A stretch of 64,000 bases of DNA. Origin: SIG205 sp045545595. GTDB lineage: Bacteria > Bacillota_I > Bacilli_A > RF39 > UBA660. Positions 43,501-52,339 of the stretch are shown here, piece after piece. The first letter of the stretch is position 1, and each line of letters starts with the position of its first letter. The position numbers were made by a program, and so were the translations under genes. The stretch is from contig JAZQBG010000004.1 in NCBI GenBank assembly GCA_045545595.1, positions 1 to 64,000 on the forward strand, read 5' to 3'. Under the pieces are notes generated by a model that saw only the letters and a list, made by a program, of their open reading frames with translations, was not told where the DNA came from and made no database searches.

Positions 43501-45579
43501 ATGAAATTAAAATTTACTGCAAATAAAGAAGATTGGATAATCTTTATATTGATGTTAATATTGATGTTATATTTAGTAGCGATAGCTGTATTAAACTTTT
43601 CAGTTTTTGCTCATACTGGATCATTCCATGGTTTAAACCCAATACCGGCATTTACTAATCCAGATTATTTAATGCCAACTTTAGTATTTTACATAATAAT
43701 TATCTTAGTTGGTTTTGGTAGTGTAAATTCATACTTTTTTGATAGGGAAAAAGGTACTGGTTTTTCAACAACAAAAAGTGATAAAGGATATTCAAGATGG
43801 TCTAAGCCAGAAGAAATCAAAGGTGAATTAAAACCAGTTAATCCAACTGCACATACTAGTGAATATGCTGGTATTCCAATTATTAATGATGGTAAAACTG
43901 TATGGGTAGATAACGGTGAATATCATAACCTTATTATAGGGTCCACTGGTTCAGGTAAAACACAATTAATTGTTTTTCCAATGGTTAACGTTTTAGCTAA
44001 AAAAGGTGAATCTATGATTATTACCGACCCCAAAGGTGAAATCTATGATGCAACTGCCAATATGTTAAAAGAACGTGGTTATAAAATTATCGTTTTAAAT
44101 TTACGTGATCCTCAAAGAGGTAATGCATGGAATCCATTCCAAATGCCTTACAAACTATATAAAAGTGGTAACGGTGACAAATCAACAGAGTTACTTGACG
44201 ACTTAGCAATCAATATTCTATATGATGAAAAAAGTCAAAGTAATGACCCATTCTGGGAAAAGACATCTGCAGACTACTTTACTGGTTTATCATTAGGTAT
44301 GTTTGAAGATGCTGATGAGAGTAAAATCAACTTAAATACAATAAATTACATGAGTACTGTAGGAGAAGATAAGTTTGGTGGCTCTACATATATAAAAGAA
44401 TACTTTAATATGAAAGATCCAACAAAACCGGCATATATAAATGCTTCCAGTACAATTAATGCACCTACTGAAACTAAAGGTGGAATTCTTTCTGTATTTA
44501 GACAAAAGATTAAATTATTTTCTTCTAAAGAAAATTTATCAGAAATGTTAAGTCATAGTGACTTTGATATGCAAGATATAGGAAAACAAAAAACTGCTGT
44601 TTTCATTATCATCCAAGATGAAAAGAAAACATATCATCCACTTGCAACAATATTCCTAAAACAAGTATATGAAACATTAATCGATGTTGCACAAGAAAAC
44701 GGTGGAAAACTTCCTGTTAGAACTAACTTTATTCTTGATGAGTTTGCGAACATGCCACCACTAAAAGATGTTACAACAATGATTACTGCAGCTCGTTCTA
44801 GACAAATAAGATTTAACTTCATAATACAAAACTTTGCGCAATTAACGCAAGTTTACGGTAAAGAAAATGCAGAAACAATTAGAGGTAACTGTGGTAACAC
44901 AATATATTTAATAAGTACAGAGTTACAAGCTCTTGAAGAAATAAGTAAATTATGTGGGGAAGTTAAATCTAAAGAAAAAGAAAAAACAAGTTCAACACCA
45001 TTAGTTACTGTAAGTGACTTACAAAGAATGAAGAAGTTCGAAATGATAGTATTAAGACTTCGTAAATTCCCATTCAAAACTAAAATGACTCCACAATTCC
45101 AAATGAATTGGGGACCTCAAGACACATCAAAAGCTGAACTTCCTACTAGAGAAAGAAAAGCTGTGGAAGTATTTGACTTAAAAGAATTTGTGAAGGAAAA
45201 GAAAAAAAGTAATTTATTTAACATATTAGAAGGTTCAAATGGTGGAGGACCAGATATTCCAGCTGCTCCATTTAATCCATTTGCGATGCCTTCAGCTGAC
45301 AATAACGATTTTAATGTTGATGACTTAGTTAAGAAAATCGATGCTAAAATTGCTGAGTTGGAAGAGGAAGAAAGAAGAGAAAAAGAAAAACTCGAAAAGG
45401 AAAAACAAGCTAATAAATCAAATATTATATCTGACAATGATATAACACCTCAAGTTTTAGAAGTAGCAGAGAATAAGACAACAAATGTTAACAAACCAAT
45501 AGTTAAAGAAGAAATTAATAATCAAGAAGAAGATATTAGTGATGATCAATTCTTCGATGATTTCTTTGCTGATGAATAA
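43501..45579 (+). CDS. VirD4/TraG-family coupling ATPase
   Basis: 692 aa. Two N-terminal membrane helices (about 14-36 and 60-80), then the TraG/VirD4 ATPase: Walker A GSTGSGKTQ near residue 146, MIITDPKGEIYD near 177 and Walker B NFILDEFANMP near 411. A long acidic coiled tail (about 570-692, ending DDQFFDDFFADE) could bind substrates. Coupling proteins bring DNA-protein or protein substrates to a type IV channel. It has its own promoter (TATAAT near 43455) and GGAGGAAA site. No relaxase gene is found around it. Confidence 0.93.
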   Translation: MKLKFTANKEDWIIFILMLILMLYLVAIAVLNFSVFAHTGSFHGLNPIPAFTNPDYLMPTLVFYIIIILVGFGSVNSYFFDREKGTGFSTTKSDKGYSRWSKPEEIKGELKPVNPTAHTSEYAGIPIINDGKTVWVDNGEYHNLIIGSTGSGKTQLIVFPMVNVLAKKGESMIITDPKGEIYDATANMLKERGYKIIVLNLRDPQRGNAWNPFQMPYKLYKSGNGDKSTELLDDLAINILYDEKSQSNDPFWEKTSADYFTGLSLGMFEDADESKINLNTINYMSTVGEDKFGGSTYIKEYFNMKDPTKPAYINASSTINAPTETKGGILSVFRQKIKLFSSKENLSEMLSHSDFDMQDIGKQKTAVFIIIQDEKKTYHPLATIFLKQVYETLIDVAQENGGKLPVRTNFILDEFANMPPLKDVTTMITAARSRQIRFNFIIQNFAQLTQVYGKENAETIRGNCGNTIYLISTELQALEEISKLCGEVKSKEKEKTSSTPLVTVSDLQRMKKFEMIVLRLRKFPFKTKMTPQFQMNWGPQDTSKAELPTRERKAVEVFDLKEFVKEKKKSNLFNILEGSNGGGPDIPAAPFNPFAMPSADNNDFNVDDLVKKIDAKIAELEEEERREKEKLEKEKQANKSNIISDNDITPQVLEVAENKTTNVNKPIVKEEINNQEEDISDDQFFDDFFADE

Positions 45580-45620
45580 TAAAATTTATAAAAAGTATAG
45601 ATTTTGTAAAATTTAAAGTA

Positions 45621-45657
45621 AAAGATTACAGATAGTAAAATTGTCTGTAATCTTTTT
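45621..45657 (+). terminator. virD4-like gene terminator
   Basis: AAAGATTACAGA and TCTGTAATCTTT form a 12-pair stem followed by TT and an AT-rich stretch. Confidence 0.85.
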
Positions 45658-45884
45658 ATGTTTCTGAAAAGAAATGTGTTATAATTTTCAAAAATATTGA
45701 TTTTGAAATAAAATGCGAACGCAATCTCCTTGGCTTTAGACTATGAGTCAAGTGAGTAAAAAAATAAAATCTAAAACATGTTAAGCCCTCTTTGCAAACG
45801 TATGTTTGTGATGTATAATTTGTTTACGAGTAGATGTTAAAGTAAAAATAAATATAAATTTTTATATGGTTAAGGGGGTATAAT

Positions 45885-46991
45885 ATGTTAAGAGCTTATA
45901 AATATAGAATATATCCGAATGATATACAAAAAGAACAAATAAATAAAACATTCGGTTGTGTTAGATTTGTTTATAATAAGGTTTTATATTATAGAAAAGA
46001 AACATATGAGAAAGATAATAAAAGTTTAAGTAAAATTGGCTGTAATAATTATTGTAATCATGTATTAAAGAGTAAATATGTATGGTTAAAGGAAGTTGAT
46101 AAATTTGCTTTAACTAATTCTATATATAATATGGATAATGCTTATAATAAATTTTTCAAAGAAAACGCTGGTTATCCAAAGTTTAAAAGTAAACATAATA
46201 ATCACAAATCATATACAACTAATTATACGAACGGAAATATAGATGTAGATTTTGATAATAATAAAATTAAATTACCTAAATTAAAATATATTAAAGCAAA
46301 AGTACATCGTAAATTTAAAGGTATTATTAAGAGTGCAACAATATCACAAGTACCTAGTGGAAAATATTATGTATCATTATTAGTGGATACTGGCGATATA
46401 AAAAGGAAATCTATATCAGATAAAAAAATCGGGATAGATTTAGGCATTAAAGATTTATGTATAACATCAGATGGAGATAAGTATGAAAACCCGAAAATAT
46501 TAAAGAAATATGAAAAGAAAATAGCTAGACTAGGAAGAAGTTTATCTAGAAAACAAAAAGGAAGCAATAACTTTCAAAAAATAAAACATAAGTTAGCAAA
46601 GTGTCATGAAAGAATATCAAACATTAGATGTGATTATTTACATAAAGTAAGTCATAAAATAATTAGCGAAAACCAAGTAATTATAACAGAAGATTTACAA
46701 GTAAAGAATATGATGAAAAATCATAAATTAGCATCAAGTATAGCAGATGTATCGTGGCACGAATTAACAAGACAATTAACGTATAAAGCAGATTGGTATG
46801 GAAGAACATATATAAAAGTAGATACATTTTATGCAAGTAGTCAGTTATGTCATGTATGTGGATATCAAAATAGTGATATAAAGAACTTATCAGTAAGAAG
46901 CTTTAAATGTCCAAAATGTGATACATATCATGATAGAGATATTAATGCAGCAAAGAATATATTAAAAGAAGGATTAAGATTAATGGTTTAG
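45885..46991 (+). CDS. tnpB: TnpB RNA-guided nuclease (IS200/IS605 OrfB)
   Basis: 368 aa, full length for a compact TnpB. An N-terminal OrfB_IS605 domain (LRAYKYRIYPND, then FVYNKVL). The RuvC residues are present as D in GIDLGIKD (about 186), E in IITEDLQ (about 268) and D in HDRDINAAKN (about 350). The zinc ribbon CHVCG...CPKC lies near 322-343. AAGGGGG precedes the ATG. TnpB cuts DNA next to its TAM under the guidance of an RNA from the element's right end, which helps retention of the element. Confidence 0.93.
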   Translation: MLRAYKYRIYPNDIQKEQINKTFGCVRFVYNKVLYYRKETYEKDNKSLSKIGCNNYCNHVLKSKYVWLKEVDKFALTNSIYNMDNAYNKFFKENAGYPKFKSKHNNHKSYTTNYTNGNIDVDFDNNKIKLPKLKYIKAKVHRKFKGIIKSATISQVPSGKYYVSLLVDTGDIKRKSISDKKIGIDLGIKDLCITSDGDKYENPKILKKYEKKIARLGRSLSRKQKGSNNFQKIKHKLAKCHERISNIRCDYLHKVSHKIISENQVIITEDLQVKNMMKNHKLASSIADVSWHELTRQLTYKADWYGRTYIKVDTFYASSQLCHVCGYQNSDIKNLSVRSFKCPKCDTYHDRDINAAKNILKEGLRLMV

Positions 46992-47105
46992 AATTATAAC
47001 ATATATATAGGGATGGAATATCCCGAATATAAGCTTGTGGAGAAGTCTGGTTACAGAGTCTATGAAGCAAGAAGCCCATTGACTTTAGACTATGGGTAGT
47101 TCACA
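46985..47105 (+). ncRNA. Candidate omega RNA (TnpB guide RNA)
   Basis: The 3' end of tnpB and the following 100 bases contain strong local pairing (GGGAT...ATCCC near 47011-47024, ATTGACTTTAGACTAT with CCC...GGG at the end). In known systems this region is the guide scaffold, with the guide taken from flanking DNA, here from the bases after about 47105. Boundaries are estimated. Confidence 0.55.
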
Positions 47106-47150
47106 TAACGTTGTCACATGATACTCTCAATACATACGAGGAGTGGTAAT

Positions 47151-48008
47151 GTGAAAGAAAATAATATGCATTTAGTAAACAAGATATTTAATAATGAAAC
47201 AATTAGAACGGTATGGGATAAGGAGGATGAAAAATATTATATTAGTGTAGTTGATATTGTTGGTGTTGTATCAGAAAGTAAAGATGGTAGAAAGTATTGG
47301 AATAAATTAAAACAAAGACTAAAACAGGAAGGTAATGAGTCGGTGACAAATTGTCACCAACTGAAATTAAAAGCATCAGATGGAAAATATTATAAGACTG
47401 ATGTTGTTGACATAGAAGGAATGTTTAGAATAATTGAGTCTATTCCTAGTAAAAATGCGGAGCCAATAAAACAATGGTTAGCAAAACTCGGAAGCGAAAG
47501 AATAAATGAAGTATTTGATCCATCCCTTGGAATTCAAAGAGCAGTAGATACTTATAGGGCTAAAGGTTATGATGAAGATTGGATTCAAAAAAGAACTAGG
47601 GGGATAATTAACAGAAAACAATTAACTGATGTTTGGAAAGAAGTAGGGATTAAAGATGGAAAAGAATTTGCAATCCTAACAAGCGAAATATACAAAAGTT
47701 GGGCTGGGATGACAGCTAAAGAATATAAACAATATAAAGGATTAAGAAAAGAATCATTAAGTGATAATATGACTGATATTGAAGTAGCGCTTGCAGATTT
47801 AGGAGAACTCGCAACAAGAGAAATTGCTAAAAAAAGGAATCCAAAAGGACTAGATGAAAATAAAGGAGTAGCAAGATGTGGAGGTAAAATCGCAAACAAT
47901 ACAAGAAAAGATTTAGAATCTGAATTAGTACAAAATATTCTTACAAAAGATAATAATATAAATTATCAATATATTAGTGAATCTAATCAAATAGAAGATA
48001 AAAATTAA
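47151..48008 (+). CDS. BRO-family (Bro-N) protein
   Basis: 285 aa. The Bro-N domain is clear: KIFNNETIRTVWDKEDEKYY (in part: IRTVWDKEDEKYY), YISVVDIV, then TNCHQLKLKASDGKYYKTD and IPSKNAEPIKQWLAKLGSERI (in part). The C-terminal half (RGIINRKQLTDVWKEVG, EIYKSWAGMTAKEYKQYKG) is the DinD-like extension. BRO proteins are DNA-binding and common in phages and mobile DNA. GTG at 47151 after GAGGAGTGG; the internal ATG at 47166 is an alternative. A palindrome (12-bp arms, one mismatch) at 47338-47362 is in the coding sequence. Confidence 0.88.
   Translation: MKENNMHLVNKIFNNETIRTVWDKEDEKYYISVVDIVGVVSESKDGRKYWNKLKQRLKQEGNESVTNCHQLKLKASDGKYYKTDVVDIEGMFRIIESIPSKNAEPIKQWLAKLGSERINEVFDPSLGIQRAVDTYRAKGYDEDWIQKRTRGIINRKQLTDVWKEVGIKDGKEFAILTSEIYKSWAGMTAKEYKQYKGLRKESLSDNMTDIEVALADLGELATREIAKKRNPKGLDENKGVARCGGKIANNTRKDLESELVQNILTKDNNINYQYISESNQIEDKN
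47338..47362. repeat. Intragenic palindrome in the BRO-family gene
   Basis: GGTGACAA-A-TTGTCACC (8-bp perfect arms at 47342-47358) extends to AGTC/AACT with one mismatch. It encodes SVTNCHQL. Confidence 0.82.
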
Positions 48009-48069
48009 TGTATTAAGAATAACAAAAAATATATTGTTATTCTTTTCATATACTTTATTAGGTGAAAAT

Positions 48070-48852
48070 ATGACAAAGAGAATAAGATTAAAAGGAACTA
48101 AAAAAATAAAACATATAAATCACAAAATGATAATATTAACTAAAATTATGGTTATACTAAGTTTAGTATTTGTGACTACATTTTTTATAATTCATCTATT
48201 TAATAAAAAAGCAACTCCAATACTTTTAAACTATGCAGAATTAGAAACTAGAAAGTTGGCTACAGTAATAATAAATAGGGCAGTATCAAAACAGATTGCT
48301 AGTGAAATATCACTTGATGAGTTAATCATTACTCATAAAAACAATAATAATGAAATACAATCAGTAGATTTTAATCCATATCTAGTTAATAAAGTTTTAA
48401 ATTCTGTCACAAATACTATCCAATTGAATTTAAAATGGCTAGAAGAGGGAAAAGTAGATATGATTGAATTACCAGAAGGGGTAACAATGGATTATGATAG
48501 TGAAAATTTAAAAAAAGGAATAATATATGAAATCCCTGTTGGTGCGGTTACAAAGAATTCATTTCTTTCTAATTTAGGGCCTAAGATTCCCGTTAAATTG
48601 AATTTAATAGGTTCAGTAGAATGTGGTATTAATACAAAACTTACCCACTATGGAATTAATAATGTATATTTAGAAATTGTGGTTAATGCAACAGTTAGTG
48701 AACAAGTTGTTTTGCCATTTACATCTAAGACAATAACAATTTCAACTGATATACCAGTAGCTATGAAAATTATAGAAGGTAAAGTGCCTGAATATTACTC
48801 TAGTGGAATAAGTGAAAATTCATCTACTTTTAGTATTCCTATAGGTGAATAA
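48070..48852 (+). CDS. yunB: YunB-like sporulation protein
   Basis: 260 aa: a basic start, one membrane helix (about 23-43), then an extracytoplasmic domain with ATVIINRAVSKQI and IYEIPVGAVTKNSFLSNLGP (in part), typical of YunB. In Bacillus it is a mother-cell sporulation gene needed for full spore formation. ATG at 48070 after TAGGTGA. The neighbours yutD and yutH match the Bacillus yun/yut region. Confidence 0.86.
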   Translation: MTKRIRLKGTKKIKHINHKMIILTKIMVILSLVFVTTFFIIHLFNKKATPILLNYAELETRKLATVIINRAVSKQIASEISLDELIITHKNNNNEIQSVDFNPYLVNKVLNSVTNTIQLNLKWLEEGKVDMIELPEGVTMDYDSENLKKGIIYEIPVGAVTKNSFLSNLGPKIPVKLNLIGSVECGINTKLTHYGINNVYLEIVVNATVSEQVVLPFTSKTITISTDIPVAMKIIEGKVPEYYSSGISENSSTFSIPIGE

Positions 48853-48908
48853 TATGATATAATTAGTTTGTAATAATTTGTAAAAATCTGGTAGAAGTGG
48901 GTGATAAA

Positions 48909-50630
48909 ATGAGTAAAAGAAACGGAAAAAAAATAAAAAAGAAAAATATTATTTTGTTTTTAATAATCATTGTAATGATAACGGGGTTATTCATCTACTT
49001 TAGTTCTTCAAATGTTACATTTAAAAATAGTGATAAAAAGACTTATTATCTAAAAGGAAATACTACTGAAATTCCGATATATAATGAAAAGTTTGAACTC
49101 AAAGAAAATTTAAAAAGAGGTGTACTAGTAACACTAAATAGTGATGAAGAAATCACTTCTGAAGATGGTAATATATATAATAAAATAAGTTATAATGATA
49201 AAACTTATTACGTATTAAAAGATAATCTAACTACTAATAAAGATAAACTTGCAACTGAAGAAGTTATGTATGTTAGAACATCTACAACGCTTTATTCTGA
49301 TATCGAGAAAGGTACTATTGCTGGATTAGTAAATAAAGGTGATGAACTTTCTATAGTTGGTTATGACAAATTAGAACAAGGTAGTGTTAATGCATATAAA
49401 GTTAAAATAGGAGAACAAACAGGCTATGTATATGGAAAATACTTAGTTGCTGATAAAGAGTCCTCACTTGCTTATTATGAGCCTGATAAATATCATAATG
49501 TTCACGCATTAAGTGGACATACATTAGGAGCAGGTAGTGCAGAAAATTTAGATTATTATCCAGTGGACAAACCTTCGTTTGAAAATAACAAAATGCCTGA
49601 TGTAGTGTATGCTTTATATTTAAATGGTGGAAAAAATGTAATAAGTAATGTTGATAGTTATATAGAGTTCGCTAAAACAACTAATATAAATGCATTTGTT
49701 GTTGACATTAAAGATAACGAATCACCGGCTTATGATTCTGAAGTTATGAAAACTATGTCACCAACAAACTATAGTAAAGCTGCTAATTCTAAAGAAGATT
49801 ATAAAGTAGCTATTCAAAAACTTAAAGATGCAGGATTCTATGTAATAGGGAGAATAACAGTATTCAAAGACAAATATTATGCAGAAGATCATCCGGAAGA
49901 TGCGATAATGGATACTAGAACTGGACAAGCTTTCTTACATTCTAGTACTTATTGGCCAAGTCCATATCGAAGAAATGTATGGATGTTTAATGTAGAACTT
50001 GCTAAAGAAGCAGTAACTGAAATGGGATTTAATGAAATACAATTTGACTATGTTAGGTTTCCTGATAGAGTTTTACAATATGAACGTGATGGATTAATGG
50101 ATTTTAGAAACGAATACAATGAAGAAAAAGCTCAAGCTATACAAAGATTTTTAATGTATGCTTGTGATGAACTTCACCAATTAGGAGTATACGTTTCTGC
50201 TGATGTATTTGGTGAATCAGCGCATAAATATGTAACAGCTTATGGTCAATATTGGAGTGCGATATCTAATGTAGTAGATGTAATAAGTGCGATGCCATAT
50301 CCTGACCACTTTAGTAAATATGAATATAATTTTAAAGAACCAGTCTGGACTAAACCATATGAAATATTAAACTTTTGGGCAAACACATATGTAAATCCAA
50401 GGCAACAGGGAGCTCCAACTCCTGCAGTTGTAAGAACATGGATACAAACTTATGATGTTCCAAATTATAAACATTCTGGTGGATATAAATATGGTGCAGA
50501 TCAAGTAGAAGCTCAAATAAGAGGATTGTTTGACGCAGGACTAACTGGTGGATACATGACATGGAATGCGGCAAGTGATTTAGATAAATATAAATCACAA
50601 GTAACAGCATATCAAAAGGAGTATAAATAA
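48909..50630 (+). CDS. DUF4015 putative glycoside hydrolase with an SH3-like N-terminal part
   Basis: 573 aa. A membrane anchor (about 11-29), an SH3-like region (about 110-180, VMYVRTSTTLYSDIEKGT), then the DUF4015 GH13-like barrel: NAFVVDIKDNESP near 260, YVIGRITVFKDKYYA near 315, the motif EIQFDYVRFP near 380, VYVSADVFGE near 430 and MPYPDHF. It is a surface carbohydrate-active enzyme candidate; the substrate is unknown. ATG at 48909. It touches yutD (one-base overlap). Confidence 0.88.
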   Translation: MSKRNGKKIKKKNIILFLIIIVMITGLFIYFSSSNVTFKNSDKKTYYLKGNTTEIPIYNEKFELKENLKRGVLVTLNSDEEITSEDGNIYNKISYNDKTYYVLKDNLTTNKDKLATEEVMYVRTSTTLYSDIEKGTIAGLVNKGDELSIVGYDKLEQGSVNAYKVKIGEQTGYVYGKYLVADKESSLAYYEPDKYHNVHALSGHTLGAGSAENLDYYPVDKPSFENNKMPDVVYALYLNGGKNVISNVDSYIEFAKTTNINAFVVDIKDNESPAYDSEVMKTMSPTNYSKAANSKEDYKVAIQKLKDAGFYVIGRITVFKDKYYAEDHPEDAIMDTRTGQAFLHSSTYWPSPYRRNVWMFNVELAKEAVTEMGFNEIQFDYVRFPDRVLQYERDGLMDFRNEYNEEKAQAIQRFLMYACDELHQLGVYVSADVFGESAHKYVTAYGQYWSAISNVVDVISAMPYPDHFSKYEYNFKEPVWTKPYEILNFWANTYVNPRQQGAPTPAVVRTWIQTYDVPNYKHSGGYKYGADQVEAQIRGLFDAGLTGGYMTWNAASDLDKYKSQVTAYQKEYK

Positions 50631-50902
50631 TGATAAATATAAATGATAAAAAATATGAATTAATTAAAAATGAAAAAGAAGCTTGGAATCAAGAAGAATT
50701 CGAAAATTTATTTACTGATTACTTTTATGAATTTGATTATATAGTAGGAGATATTGCTTACTCTAAATTGAGACTTAAAGGTTTTTATGATTCAAAAAAT
50801 TCGAAAGTAAAGGATTTTAACAATATTGACAATTTGGATGAATATTTAAAAAATTATTGTGCTTCCGGATGTAAATATTTTGTGATAAAACGTGTAAAAT
50901 GA
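50630..50902 (+). CDS. yutD: YutD-like protein (DUF1027)
   Basis: 90 aa with the YutD pattern: KKYELIKNEKEAWNQEEF, FDYIVGDIAYSKLRLKGFY and a closing YCASGCKYFVIKRV. Small conserved Firmicute protein of unknown function. Its start overlaps the stop of the DUF4015 gene by one base (TAATG). Confidence 0.85.
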   Translation: MININDKKYELIKNEKEAWNQEEFENLFTDYFYEFDYIVGDIAYSKLRLKGFYDSKNSKVKDFNNIDNLDEYLKNYCASGCKYFVIKRVK

Positions 50903-50914
50903 CAATTATTGAGA

Positions 50915-50945
50915 AAAAATATCATTTTTTTGATATTTTTTTTAA
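50915..50945 (+). terminator. yutD terminator
   Basis: AAAATATCA and TGATATTTT pair around a T-rich loop and are followed by more T. Confidence 0.72.
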
Positions 50946-51017
50946 TTTTACTATTGGAATTATTATTTAGATGTGTTAAAATCTAAATAGAATAATTAAA
51001 GGGTAAGGTGATATCAT

Positions 51018-52274
51018 ATGGATAACAATTTGACAATACGTATTATTACTGAAGAAGCTAAGGAAATAGAAGCTAGTGTCATTAGTTTATTCGAAATATT
51101 AGAAAATCAAAAAAAATATGCAATATATACATTTAATGAGGAAGATGCTCAAGGTTTAGTAAAGATTTATGCTTCAAGAATTATGGAAGTTGACGGTTTA
51201 TATACATTCACTTCAATTTCAGATTCAGAAGAATGGGGACGTATTAAAGCCATTATGAAATCAATGGCTAAAGCTGATAGTGACGGTACTGATAATGGAA
51301 CTGTTAAATTAATATCTGCTAAACAAGTTAAAGCTCAAATGAACGAACCAATTTCTGTAAATCTTTCTGAAACTAAAGCTGCTAAAATAGGACCTAATTA
51401 TAAAACAGGTATTACTAACAGTTATTTAAATAACGTTAAAGAAGAAGTAGCACCAGCTATTGAAGAACCTGTTGTTGTAGTTCCTGAACCAGCAATAGAA
51501 ATTCCTCAACCTGTTGTAGAACCAGTAGTAGCTCCAACTATTGAATTACCAAAAGTTGAAGAAGAGGTACCTGCTCCAATTAGTATTGAACCTGTTGCAA
51601 TAGAAACTCCAGAAGTAGAAGAACCTAAAGTAGAAATGCCAGAAATTGAAATTCCTACTTTTGTACCAGAAATACCTTCATTTGAACCAACTCCAGTTGC
51701 TGATGCTGAGTTAGATTCAATTGATATGCCAAAAGTTGAAGAAGAAGTTAGTGTTCCTGAAGTTGAAGTGAAAGAAGAATTTAAACCAAGTTTTGATTTT
51801 GAAGTTCCAACATTCGATGAAGAAGAAAAAGAAGAACCAGAATATGAAGTTCCACAAATTAAAGAAAGACCAAGTGTAGACTCAGTATTAAACAAAGCTT
51901 CTTACTATCAAAATATTCCTGAAGAAAAAGAAGAAAAGCGTGATGAATCTAATGAAAATATTATTCAATCAATTGGTTTAGAATTTATGAAAAAAGTAAG
52001 TGAACTTGCTGAATATGAAAAAGAATTAAATAAAAGAAATCGCGAATTAGAAGCTAAAGAAAGACTAATTGTAAAATTAGAAAAAGAATTGGCTGAAAAG
52101 GATGAAAAACAAAAAGCAGCTATGATGTCAAATAAAGATAGAGAAAAGGAACTTAGAAAAGTTGAAAAAGAACTTGCTGATAAAGATAATGATTTAAACA
52201 GAAGAATTATGGAATTCAACAAGAAAATTTCAATGTTCCAACAAACATTCGAAACAATTTCAAAAGTAGACTAA
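51018..52274 (+). CDS. DUF1292 domain fused to a Pro/Glu/Val-rich linker and coiled coil
   Basis: 418 aa. Residues about 20-85 read as a DUF1292 (YrzB-like) domain: ALFEILENQKKYAIYTFNEE-like text (in part: KKYAIYTFNEEDAQGL) and SDSEEWGRIKAIM. A region rich in VEEP and EIP repeats follows (about 135-290), then a charged coiled coil (about 320-418). YrzB-like proteins are normally about 90 aa and have unknown function, so this is a long fusion. It has a clear AAGGTGAT site and a terminator overlapping its end. Confidence 0.82.
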   Translation: MDNNLTIRIITEEAKEIEASVISLFEILENQKKYAIYTFNEEDAQGLVKIYASRIMEVDGLYTFTSISDSEEWGRIKAIMKSMAKADSDGTDNGTVKLISAKQVKAQMNEPISVNLSETKAAKIGPNYKTGITNSYLNNVKEEVAPAIEEPVVVVPEPAIEIPQPVVEPVVAPTIELPKVEEEVPAPISIEPVAIETPEVEEPKVEMPEIEIPTFVPEIPSFEPTPVADAELDSIDMPKVEEEVSVPEVEVKEEFKPSFDFEVPTFDEEEKEEPEYEVPQIKERPSVDSVLNKASYYQNIPEEKEEKRDESNENIIQSIGLEFMKKVSELAEYEKELNKRNRELEAKERLIVKLEKELAEKDEKQKAAMMSNKDREKELRKVEKELADKDNDLNRRIMEFNKKISMFQQTFETISKVD

Positions 52275-52289
52275 TGTCTACTTTTTTTT
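52262..52289 (+). terminator. Terminator overlapping the DUF1292 gene end
   Basis: AAAGTAGAC and GTCTACTTT pair around TAAT and are followed by six T. Confidence 0.85.
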
Positions 52290-52312
52290 CATGTAATATA
52301 TTTTTTTTAAAC

Positions 52313-52334
52313 TCATATATTAAACTAGAGGTGG
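52313..52334 (+). promoter_or_regulatory. 22-bp promoter/RBS block shared with the rhodanese gene
   Basis: The same 22 bases as 5960-5981. Upstream GTAATATA about 15 bases before CATATATTA could serve as a sigma-E-like -35. This would fit a mother-cell spore gene; the assignment is inference. Confidence 0.5.
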
Positions 52335-52339
52335 GTTTA

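Larger units (their letters stand above)
45702..47109 (+). mobile_element. IS605-family TnpB-only element (IS1341 type)
   Basis: A tnpB gene with no tnpA. The left-end hairpin CTTG...CAAG (45729-45752) and the right-end hairpin CCCAT...ATGGG (about 47075-47096) share CTTTAGACTATG, the usual sign of IS605 end structures. A TTGAT pentamer at 45697-45701 could be the target site/TAM. Outer ends are estimates. Confidence 0.72.

Noticed and set aside
34650..45579. A complete conjugative element (ICE)
   Set aside because: No relaxase, oriT, or integrase was found with the type IV genes; the only recombinase is 9 kb away, beyond core genes, and is broken.
51506..51895. Minus-strand 129-codon Ser/Gly/Thr-rich frame inside the DUF1292 gene
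   Set aside because: It mirrors the repetitive Pro/Glu/Val-rich coding region on the plus strand; low-complexity antisense frame without a binding site.
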